From JBAXTZ01 sp037129925 (GTDB lineage: Bacteria > Bacillota > Negativicutes > JBAXTZ01), in NCBI GenBank assembly GCA_037129925.1, contig JBAXTZ010000083.1, forward strand, positions 1 through 7,408: DNA of 7,408 nt, in the 5' to 3' direction. Numbering within the stretch: position 1 is the stretch's first letter; every line of letters begins with the position of its first letter. Below the pieces are notes generated by a model, which worked only from the letters and a program-made list of their open reading frames with translations, had not been told where the DNA came from and made no database searches. Made by a program: the position numbers and the translations under genes. This document shows positions 1 to 4,895 of the stretch, piece by piece.

Positions 1-264
1 CCGCAGGAATGCGAAGAACCCGCGATGCGTGAAAACGTGTTGGGGGATTTTTTGTGTTTAAATCAAGATGCGAATTTTATCATCATCGTTACAGCGGAAG
101 CTGATGCTGTTGGCATTTCTTGCCGTCTAATTTGCGAATATTTATTTTGGGAAAATAATGAAGAAATTTCTACCGGATTTTGCAATGACTACAGGCTTGA
201 AAGCACATATCAGCGGCATCGCGCGTGCTGTTTTACACTTTGTATTCCGGATAAATCTGTTTAA
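1..264 (+). CDS. 3' end of an unrecognised CDS (partial, runs off the left edge)
   Basis: This frame is open from the first base of the window to a TAA stop at 262-264, giving 87 visible codons. An ATG lies at 25, but no convincing ribosome binding site precedes it at normal distance, so a protein entering from upstream is more likely than a 79-aa gene starting here. The segment alternates hydrophobic strands with polar stretches (FIIIVTAEAD near the middle), contains six cysteines after the ATG, and has no motif I recognise. It ends about 200 bp before the DpnI-like gene on the same strand. It could also be a chance open frame, since the length is only moderately significant in AT-rich DNA. 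Confidence 0.35.
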   Translation, partial: PQECEEPAMRENVLGDFLCLNQDANFIIIVTAEADAVGISCRLICEYLFWENNEEISTGFCNDYRLESTYQRHRACCFTLCIPDKSV

Positions 265-280
265 TAGTAAGAGGCAATAG

Positions 281-412
281 GTTATAATAAAGCACAATAG
301 TAGACCATACCTGAATTTTGGAATTTATCAATCAGTAGAAGATAATTTGATTGTCGCGCTTGACGCTTGCCACCGCTAAGATGGTAAAGTGATTCTTGCA
401 TATAATAAATAG
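281..412 (+). pseudogene. Possible degraded coding remnant upstream of the DpnI-like gene
   Basis: The frame running from 281 to the TAG at 410-412 reads like protein: PYLNFGIYQSVEDNLIVALD, then a few residues, a TAA stop at 377-379, and then DGKVILAYNK before the final stop. There is no plausible start codon and the frame is closed by a stop at 278-280. It is best read as the tail of a lost gene interrupted by one stop. The assignment rests only on how natural the translated peptide looks. The DpnI promoter candidate overlaps its end. Confidence 0.25.
378..406 (+). promoter_or_regulatory. Candidate promoter for the DpnI-like gene
   Basis: A perfect TATAAT hexamer lies at 401-406, 63 bp upstream of the preferred ATG at 470. 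The -35 position (378-383, AAGATG) is a poor match, so this is mainly a -10 call. Transcription from it would begin around 413. That would leave no leader for a TTG start at 413 but a normal leader of about 57 nt for the ATG at 470, so it supports the shorter protein. Confidence 0.35.
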
Positions 413-460
413 TTGCCGATTACACTCGAAGATTATAAAAATCAAATTATTTCGAGCTTG

Positions 461-465
461 AAGGA
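461..465 (+). promoter_or_regulatory. Ribosome binding site deciding the DpnI-like start
   Basis: AAGGA at 461-465 sits 4 nt before the ATG at 470. It lies inside the longer frame that begins with TTG at 413, which itself has no purine-rich sequence upstream. This site therefore decides in favour of the 254-aa protein. Confidence 0.6.
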
Positions 466-469
466 TTAT

Positions 470-1234
470 ATGGAAACTTGCATGAATGCGCTCATAGGCG
501 ACAATTACACCAGCAATTCCCAGCGAATCCGTGTAATTACTGAAAGCTGGGCGGCGGACAATATTTCTTGTCCTAATTGCGGCGAAGGCATTTCGACTTT
601 TGAAAATAATCGTCCGGTGGCAGATTTTTTCTGCTACGCTTGCCGTGAAGAGTTTGAGTTAAAAAGCAAGGCGCGGGCCTTTGGAAAAAAGATTTGCGAT
701 GGTGCATATCAGTCAATGCTCGAGCGTTTAGGTGCGGACAACAACCCAAATTTATTCTTGTTGTGTTACGACCATTATAATCTGGCGGTAAAGGATTTTT
801 TAGTTATCCCAAAGCATTTTTTTGTTTCCGATATTATTGAACGGCGAAAACCGCTTAGCGCAACTGCTCGTCGCGCCGGTTGGGTGGGTTGTAATATCTC
901 ATTGGTTGATATACCGAGAGATGGGAAAATTTACTATATCCGAAACGGCGAAGAGCTGACAAAAACAGATATAACAGACAAATGGGCGAAAACACTGTTT
1001 TTGCGCGACACTAAAGGAAATGAAAAAGGTTGGCTGTTGGACATCATGCTATGCGTTGATTCAGTGGGCAGAGATGAATTTGGATTGACAGATATCTATG
1101 CATTTGAGAGTGAATTGGCTAAAAAGCACCCTGACAACAAACATGTGCGTGCAAAAATGCGGCAGCAGCTTCAAATGTTGCGAGATAGAGGGTATATTGA
1201 ATTTATCGGAAAAGGAAAATATCGTGTAATATGA
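470..1234 (+). CDS. dpnC: DpnI-type methyl-directed restriction endonuclease (Gm6ATC-specific)
   Basis: The 254-aa product closely matches my recollection of Streptococcus pneumoniae DpnI, which cuts GATC only when the adenine is methylated. Shared blocks include TSNSQ near the N terminus, FENNRPVADF, EEFELKSK, DGAYQSML, RADNNPN-like ADNNPN, PLSATARRAGWVGCNI and RQQLQMLRDRGYIEF. The PD-(D/E)XK residues fall at D52, E63 and K65. Cysteine pairs C34/C37 and C55/C58 form the family's zinc site. Residues from about 185 to 254 match the C-terminal winged helix that also reads methylated DNA. I chose the ATG at 470 because AAGGA precedes it by 4 nt, the N-terminal length then matches DpnI, and the alternative TTG at 413 directly follows an in-frame stop with no ribosome binding site. 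No methyltransferase is needed for this enzyme class, and none is seen. The stop overlaps the next start as ATGA. The expected role is restriction of Dam-methylated phage or plasmid DNA. Confidence 0.95.
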   Translation: METCMNALIGDNYTSNSQRIRVITESWAADNISCPNCGEGISTFENNRPVADFFCYACREEFELKSKARAFGKKICDGAYQSMLERLGADNNPNLFLLCYDHYNLAVKDFLVIPKHFFVSDIIERRKPLSATARRAGWVGCNISLVDIPRDGKIYYIRNGEELTKTDITDKWAKTLFLRDTKGNEKGWLLDIMLCVDSVGRDEFGLTDIYAFESELAKKHPDNKHVRAKMRQQLQMLRDRGYIEFIGKGKYRVI

Positions 1235-1458
1235 AGAAATATATTTGCATGACAAAAGAAGGAACGGAACAAACTCCAACGGGAAACGATATCGATAACC
1301 TGCAAGTACTGGATTGGGTGTCCGCTCATTCAAAGAAACACGCAATGGAAGTTCTTGTAGAGGCAAACCCTTGGATAGCAGCTGAGGGATATAACGATAT
1401 TATTGTTATGGGACTTGAGGATTGTAACCTTGATATTTTTAACATCAACGATAAATAA
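1231..1458 (+). CDS. Small conserved-looking protein coupled to the DpnI-like enzyme
   Basis: This 75-aa acidic protein starts on the ATG of an ATGA overlap with the restriction gene, so it is almost certainly translated by coupling from the same mRNA. It begins MKKYICMTKEG, has an NLQVLDW segment near residue 25, a helix (HSKKHAMEVLVEANPW) in the middle, and a strand-like GYNDIIVMGLED towards the end. There is no signal peptide or membrane segment, so it should be cytoplasmic. I have the impression of a broader family of small proteins starting YICxTxEG with an NPW motif, but I cannot name it. In the pneumococcal DpnI locus a small gene (dpnD) of unknown function also follows the endonuclease, so the position is analogous, although I do not see clear sequence similarity. 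An accessory, modulating or immunity role for the nuclease is possible but inferred from position only. Confidence 0.8.
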   Translation: MKKYICMTKEGTEQTPTGNDIDNLQVLDWVSAHSKKHAMEVLVEANPWIAAEGYNDIIVMGLEDCNLDIFNINDK

Positions 1459-1779
1459 TGTCGTTGAATTGTTATAATGATAATATGCATTGAATCATAA
1501 TTCGCGAAGAGCCTATGACTGCGGCGCGGAAAGGGATTGTTTCTTTTGCGTCGTTGTCGTTTTTTGGGCGTTTATATTGGGCTAATTCAGTACGACTGCA
1601 ACCGGACTGAGTCATATGCATTTGTTTTGAGAAGAATGTTTACATAGCTTTTGGGATTACACGTTGGTTTTAGTTTTGCGATAAAATATTTAAAGCTTAT
1701 TCTGGATTTCATCTGCCGGGTTGGCGGGCAATTAACTGTGCGTGTCGAAATAAAGTATGAGGATCTGGAGGAGTTTGAT
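1459..1779. other. Intergenic stretch of about 320 bp without a convincing gene
   Basis: I see no convincing coding sequence here. An ATG at 1515 opens only 27 codons. The frame of the following nuclease gene is open from a TTG at 1651, but that TTG has no ribosome binding site and its extra 43 codons do not look like the family. An extended -10 box (TG-T-TATAAT) occurs at 1470-1478 without a good -35 partner and could serve the downstream gene with a leader of roughly 300 nt. No terminator hairpin is evident after the 75-aa gene, so read-through from the DpnI unit is possible. Confidence 0.5.
1470..1478 (+). promoter_or_regulatory. Candidate extended -10 promoter element
   Basis: TGTTATAAT at 1470-1478 is an extended -10 (TG-n-TATAAT), a form that can work without a -35 box. 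It lies 11 bp after the stop of the 75-aa gene and about 300 bp before the nuclease start. It may drive the nuclease gene or an unannotated short transcript from the gap. Confidence 0.3.
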
Positions 1780-2790
1780 ATGTCCAAGACCGAAATTATT
1801 GTTTTTGGCGAGGGCTTCGAATTTGCTGCCGTAAAACTGCTTATTGACCAGGCACGCGCTAATGCGTTGCAAAGCGTCAATGAGCAATTGATACATCTAT
1901 ACTGGCGTATCGGCGAGTATATTGACAGAGAAATAGCTACAGCTAGTTGGGGTGACGGTGCTGTGGATCAATTGGCCGAGTATCTTGGCAAGCATGGTCC
2001 GGAGTATCGCGGTTTCAACCGTCGTAATTTGTATCGTATGCGGCAGTTTTATCAGGCATACGCCCATAATGAAATTGTGTCACCACTGGTGACACAATTA
2101 AGCTGGTCTAATCATTTGCTGATATTGAGCAAAGCAAAAACTGCGGAGGAACGGGAGTTTTACATCAGGCTTTCGATAAAAGAACATTATTCAAAGAGAG
2201 AACTTGAGCGGCAGATGGAAACGGCGGTGTTTGAACGCACGTTGTTATCCGGTAAGAACGCGCTAAATAAATCTGAATTGGTTACTTCAGGCAGCATTAT
2301 TAAAGATTCGTATGTATTTGAGTTCCTGGGATTACCAGACATTCATTCCGAACATGACTTACAGAAAGCTCTGGTGAGTAGAATCAAATCGTTCATTCTT
2401 GAGCTGGGACGAGATTTTTTATTTGTCGGCGAGCAGTTCAAAGTGCAGGTCGGGATGCATGACTACTTTATCGACTTGCTGTTTTTCCACCGTGAGTTGC
2501 TGTGTTTGATAGCGTTTGAACTTAAAATAACTGACTTCAAACCGGAATATATGGGTAAACTCAATTTTTACCTTGAAGCGCTTGACCGGGATTACCGGAA
2601 ACCGCGCGAAAACCCCAGTATCGGGATACTGTTATGCAAGGGGAAAGATGATGAGGTTGTAGAATACGCTTTGAGCAGGAGTTTGTCACCGGCGATGGTC
2701 GCTGACTACACACTCAAACTTCCGGACAAGCAGCAATTACGCCTGAAGCTGCACGAATTATTTGAAAACACTGACGTTGATGATAAGTGA
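1780..2790 (+). CDS. DUF1016/YhcG-type PD-(D/E)XK nuclease
   Basis: The 336-aa product has the two parts of the YhcG family. The N-terminal DUF1016 region (about residues 10-145) includes LIHLYWRIGEYI, the GFNRRNLYRMRQFY block and TQLSWSNHLLIL. The C-terminal nuclease domain (about 170-325) has FEFLGLPD, EHDLQKALV and FIDLLFFHRELLCLIAFELK, with candidate metal-binding residues D232, E247 and K249, followed by FKPEYMGKLNFYL. The length fits the family. The ATG at 1780 is preceded by GGAGGAG at 1767-1773 with 6-nt spacing, which overrules the TTG at 1651. Homologues are common in mobile elements and defence islands, often near restriction genes, but the biochemical role is not firmly settled; DNA cleavage is inferred from the fold. 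The gene stands alone between two gaps of more than 300 bp. It contains a perfect inverted repeat at 2073-2099. Confidence 0.93.
   Translation: MSKTEIIVFGEGFEFAAVKLLIDQARANALQSVNEQLIHLYWRIGEYIDREIATASWGDGAVDQLAEYLGKHGPEYRGFNRRNLYRMRQFYQAYAHNEIVSPLVTQLSWSNHLLILSKAKTAEEREFYIRLSIKEHYSKRELERQMETAVFERTLLSGKNALNKSELVTSGSIIKDSYVFEFLGLPDIHSEHDLQKALVSRIKSFILELGRDFLFVGEQFKVQVGMHDYFIDLLFFHRELLCLIAFELKITDFKPEYMGKLNFYLEALDRDYRKPRENPSIGILLCKGKDDEVVEYALSRSLSPAMVADYTLKLPDKQQLRLKLHELFENTDVDDK
2073..2099. repeat. Perfect 12-bp inverted repeat inside the DUF1016 nuclease gene
   Basis: AATTGTGTCACC (2073-2084) and its exact reverse complement GGTGACACAATT (2088-2099) flank the 3-nt loop ACT. The hairpin lies in the coding sequence for EIVSPLVTQL, just before the conserved SW motif. 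In the mRNA it would form a stable stem-loop, and as DNA it is an operator-like dyad. It may be a chance product of codon choice, but a 12-bp perfect stem with a 3-nt loop is unlikely at random. Confidence 0.75.
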
Positions 2791-2850
2791 TATTCGATGT
2801 AGCGTGCAACAAAGTATTAATGCGGCAGGAACTCGGAAAAACGACAACAA

Positions 2851-2904
2851 AAAACAAATGGGTTGTGCAGGGAATATTTAGTTCCTATACAACCCATTTG
2901 TTTT
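2851..2904. terminator. Long perfect hairpin, probable bidirectional terminator
   Basis: AAAACAAATGGGTTGT (2851-2866) pairs perfectly over 16 bp with ACAACCCATTTGTTTT (2889-2904). The 22-nt interior can add a short GGAA/TTCC stem around a 7-nt loop. On the minus strand the stem runs straight into a T-rich tract (TTTTTT, then TTTTT shortly after), and on the plus strand it ends in TTTT. It lies about 60 bp after the nuclease stop on the plus strand. On the minus strand it directly follows the fossil membrane-protein 3' end, so it may be the terminator of a lost minus-strand lysis operon that now also serves the nuclease gene. Confidence 0.6.
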
Positions 2905-2917
2905 GATGATCGATAAT

Positions 2918-2987
2918 TTACTTTTGTGGCATTTCGCCTTTCGGCGAGTTGAGCGCCGAATCGATGTATCTGCCGCCGAGGGCGGCG
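2918..2987 (-). pseudogene. Fossil 3' end of a holin-like small membrane protein gene
   Basis: On the minus strand this segment encodes the C terminus ALGGRYIDSALNSPKGEMPQ followed by K and a TAA stop at 2918-2920. The intact gene at 5933-6169 ends ALGGRYIDSALNSPKGEPPQ followed by NR and a stop. Over 50 bp (2937-2986 versus 5955-6004) 47 bases are identical by my count, and all three differences fall at third codon positions without changing the amino acid. Upstream of about 2987 the similarity stops, and the frame meets a stop within about 20 codons, so the membrane segment and start are missing. This is therefore a truncated relative of the intact gene, not a random repeat. It also carries the same small dyad (TTCGGCG/CGCCGAA) as the intact copy. 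Confidence 0.8.
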
Positions 2988-3045
2988 GATCCGCCGTAGC
3001 ATTTCAAAAAATCTCTGCCCGGAATATTTTGCCGTCAAGCAGGGA

Positions 3046-3074
3046 TTTTCGTTTTTGTGTCGAATTAATATACT
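3046..3074 (+). promoter_or_regulatory. Weak candidate promoter for the DUF4116 repeat gene
   Basis: TATACT at 3069-3074 is a good -10 match, with TTTTCG at 3046-3051 as a poor -35 at 17-bp spacing. It lies 65 bp before the start of the repeat protein gene, in AT-rich sequence after the fossil. There is no other strong candidate. Confidence 0.3.
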
Positions 3075-3138
3075 ACGTTTATTTTTGGAAATCTTTTATA
3101 CGAGTGCAATAGAAAAGGGTTAATAACTAGGGGGCGGT

Positions 3139-4464
3139 ATGAAAAAAAACAGTGAGACTAAAAAAGGGAAAAATAAACTTGGTCTTGGTCGCGACAAGAT
3201 GAAAGCTAAGTTTATTAAGAAAATAACCAACAATAAGAAAGCCGCGCTGAGAGCTGTTTCCAAAGACGGCAATTTACTCCAATATGTCGGTGATAAGTTT
3301 AGAATGGATATTGACGTAGTGAGTGCCGCTGTTTCAAACGACGGCTTCGCTCTTATGTATGCTCGTGAATGCTTGCTTAACAATACCAAAATCGTGGAAA
3401 TAGCCGTTGATAATGTGGGTGATACACTAGAATATGCTGGTGATCAGATACGGGGTAACAAAGACTTTGTATTAAGTATGGTGTCAAAAAAGGATTCGGT
3501 TTTTGAATTTGTTAGCGATAATTTAAAGGACGATAAAGACGTAACGCTAGCTGCCGTGAAACAGCAAGGGATGTTGTTGAATTGTGCTAGCCGTAGAATG
3601 CGTAATGATTATGAAGTTGCAACAGCAGCAATAAGAAATGATCCTTGTGCCTTCTCGTGTTGTAGCGAAGCAATTAGAGCAAGGAAAGAACTTGTGCATG
3701 AGTGCGTAAAAAATAATGGATATATGTTGAGGTTTGCCAGTCCCGAATTACGCGACGATAAAGAAGTTGTGTTAAGTGCCGTTGCTTTAGATTCCGATGT
3801 GTTCGTGCATGTGAGTGCAAGACTGAGATCAGACAAAGATGTAGCTCTTGCAGCTGTTCGTCATTGCGGAGATGCTATGCGCTGGATGAACGATGAAATG
3901 CGTGATGATAAAGAAGTTGTGCTAAGTGCCGTTTCCAACAACCCATCAGCTCTGGCATATGCAAGTGAGAGACTTAGAGCTGACATGGATGTTGCGCGGG
4001 TAGCTGTGAGTAATTACTTTGATGCTCTGCGTTGGGTTCACGACGATTTACGTGACAATAAAGAAATAGTGTTATGCGCAGTCGCTGGTGGTTATTGTGC
4101 GCTCGATTTGGCAAGTGAAAGACTTAGAGCAGATAAAGAGGTTGTTCTTGCGGCTGTTAATAAAAACGGATTCGCGTTGCAATATGCTAGCGATGATTTG
4201 CGCGATGATGAAGAATTTGTAATAGCCGCATTGTTATCATCTGATAGTTACTGTACGTTGAGATTTGCAAGCCGCCGTCTGCGAAATAACAAAAAAGTTA
4301 TACTGAAAGCTATATCGAAAGACTGGAATTCACTTCACTACGCAAGTTATGAAATGCGCAATGACAAAGAGGTTGTTATTGCCGCTATAACGCAAAACCC
4401 GGACGCCATACTCTATGCCAGTGAAAATCTTAAAATGGATGAAGAAATTCGAATGTATTTATGA
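3139..4464 (+). CDS. DUF4116-type solenoid protein with sixteen 25-residue repeats
   Basis: The 441-aa product has a very basic N-terminal tail (residues 1-32, about one third lysine). It is followed by sixteen consecutive repeats of 25 residues (about 33-434) and a 7-residue end. The unit reads roughly KEVVLAAVxxxGxALxYASx followed by RLRDD, matching the DUF4116 consensus. All units are exactly 25 residues except number 14, which has 27. Paired units (9+10 and 11+12) resemble each other more closely, with RW/LASERLRAD alternation, suggesting duplication in 50-residue steps. The predicted structure is an alpha-helical solenoid suited to binding a partner. No catalytic motif, signal peptide or membrane segment is seen, and the function of the family is unknown. 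The ATG at 3139 follows AGGGGG at 3129-3134 by 4 nt. The small gene at 4518 follows on the same strand after 53 bp. The position between the fossil and intact phage membrane-protein ends marks it as mobile cargo. Confidence 0.92.
   Translation: MKKNSETKKGKNKLGLGRDKMKAKFIKKITNNKKAALRAVSKDGNLLQYVGDKFRMDIDVVSAAVSNDGFALMYARECLLNNTKIVEIAVDNVGDTLEYAGDQIRGNKDFVLSMVSKKDSVFEFVSDNLKDDKDVTLAAVKQQGMLLNCASRRMRNDYEVATAAIRNDPCAFSCCSEAIRARKELVHECVKNNGYMLRFASPELRDDKEVVLSAVALDSDVFVHVSARLRSDKDVALAAVRHCGDAMRWMNDEMRDDKEVVLSAVSNNPSALAYASERLRADMDVARVAVSNYFDALRWVHDDLRDNKEIVLCAVAGGYCALDLASERLRADKEVVLAAVNKNGFALQYASDDLRDDEEFVIAALLSSDSYCTLRFASRRLRNNKKVILKAISKDWNSLHYASYEMRNDKEVVIAAITQNPDAILYASENLKMDEEIRMYL
3235..4443 (+). 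repeat. Coding tandem repeat, period 75 bp (25 codons), sixteen units
   Basis: The tandem array inside the DUF4116 gene has a 75-bp period kept in frame throughout. Units have diverged at the DNA level, but fragments such as GATAAAGAAGTTGTG (3757-3771 and 3907-3921) recur at 150-bp distance. The array is protein-level repetition, with no unique spacers between identical repeats. Confidence 0.85.
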
Positions 4465-4517
4465 CGAACGGACCGCTTTGAGTATATTGTGCGTAATAGA
4501 AATCGAGAGGAGCGAAA

Positions 4518-4688
4518 ATGACGAAAGACGAAAAACAATCGTTGGTAAACGAAATTAGAAGACTTTCTCAACCATCAAATCAAAGTTCAGGTCTAGTGGG
4601 AAAATTTGAAAGCGAAATCAGAAGACTTACTTCACCATCAACATCAAATCAAGTTTCAGGTCTAGTGGCAAAATTTGAAAGTGAATAA
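4518..4688 (+). CDS. Small internally repeated protein, probably truncated by a 1-nt frameshift
   Basis: The ATG at 4518 has an excellent ribosome binding site (GAGAGGAG, 4505-4512, 5-nt spacing) and opens a 56-codon frame. The peptide has two near-identical units: EIRRLSQPSNQSSGLVGKFE from residue 12, and EIRRLTSPSTSNQVSGLVAK from residue 33. A third unit begins with E56, but a TAA stop follows at once. In the neighbouring frame the sequence goes on as IKKITADAKQ and TMARDLLRILDRFPVTK to a stop at 4766-4768. Adding one A after position 4685 joins the frames into an 83-aa protein whose third unit begins EIKK, as the repeat pattern predicts. The gene therefore appears to be a recently broken 83-aa protein, or a sequencing or assembly error next to an A8 tract (4687-4694), although a real 56-aa protein cannot be excluded. 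No function is recognised. It is charged, soluble and helix-prone. Confidence 0.6.
   Translation: MTKDEKQSLVNEIRRLSQPSNQSSGLVGKFESEIRRLTSPSTSNQVSGLVAKFESE
4551..4682 (+). repeat. Two direct repeats inside the small gene
   Basis: Unit 1 (4551-4613, 63 bp) and unit 2 (4614-4682, 69 bp) are adjacent and share long identical stretches, notably TTCAGGTCTAGTGG followed by AAAATTTGAAAG. Unit 2 carries a 6-bp insertion (two codons) in the serine/proline-rich segment. The high nucleotide identity suggests a recent tandem duplication. Confidence 0.85.
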
Positions 4689-4773
4689 AAAAAATAACAG
4701 CTGACGCTAAACAAACAATGGCTAGGGATTTACTAAGAATCTTAGACAGGTTTCCGGTCACTAAGTAAAAAAG

Positions 4774-4804
4774 AGCCGTAGAAAAATCATCTTTCTACGC
4801 GGCT
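4774..4804. terminator. Hairpin after the small gene, probable terminator
   Basis: AGCCGTAGAAA (4774-4784) pairs with TTTCTAC and GGCT (4792-4804) with a 2-nt bulge (GC), giving an 11-bp stem around a 7-nt loop. It starts 5 bp after the TAA at 4766-4768 that would end the unbroken 83-aa version of the small gene. This position supports that longer ancestral gene. The plus-strand tail (ATTTCG) is a weak T tract, while on the minus strand the stem is followed by TTTTTT, so it may act in both directions. Confidence 0.6.
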
Positions 4805-4847
4805 ATTTCGGGTGTTCCGGGTGTGAGCAACATTTTAACAGTGAAGG

Positions 4848-4876
4848 TTGCCGTAGGGTTTTAGCTAAGATACAAT
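4848..4876 (+). promoter_or_regulatory. Sigma-70-type promoter for the 337-aa gene
   Basis: TTGCCG (4848-4853) and TACAAT (4871-4876) are separated by exactly 17 bp, and the -10 lies about 20 bp before the start codon. Transcription would begin near 4883, giving a very short leader that just includes the ribosome binding site GGAGG at 4887-4891. Together with the hairpin at 4774-4804 this makes the 337-aa gene an independent transcription unit. Confidence 0.6.
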
Positions 4877-4895
4877 TCGAAAAAATGGAGGCGTC

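Noticed and set aside
413..469. TTG start giving a 273-aa DpnI-like protein
   Set aside because: It directly follows an in-frame TAG, has no ribosome binding site, lies at the predicted transcription start, and adds 19 residues absent from DpnI. The ATG at 470 fits on every count.
1651..1779. TTG start giving a 379-aa DUF1016 nuclease
   Set aside because: The 43 extra residues do not resemble the family and no ribosome binding site is present, while GGAGGAG lies 6 nt before the ATG at 1780.
470..2790. A complete restriction-modification system with a cognate methyltransferase
   Set aside because: No methyltransferase motif such as DPPY or NPPY is visible in the window. DpnI-type enzymes work without one, and the YhcG-type gene lacks methylase motifs.
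2817..3038. 73-codon minus-strand open frame
   Set aside because: It has no ribosome binding site and reads the fossil membrane-protein end in the wrong frame. The meaningful frame there is the one giving RYIDSALNSPKGE.
3235..4443. CRISPR-like or non-coding satellite array
   Set aside because: The 75-bp periodicity is a protein repeat kept in frame, with divergent DNA copies and no unique spacers between identical repeats.
4680..4700. Programmed -1 ribosomal frameshift producing the 83-aa form
   Set aside because: The A8 tract lies after the zero-frame stop, and no X-XXY-YYZ slippery heptamer precedes the stop, so mutation or sequence error explains the shift better.
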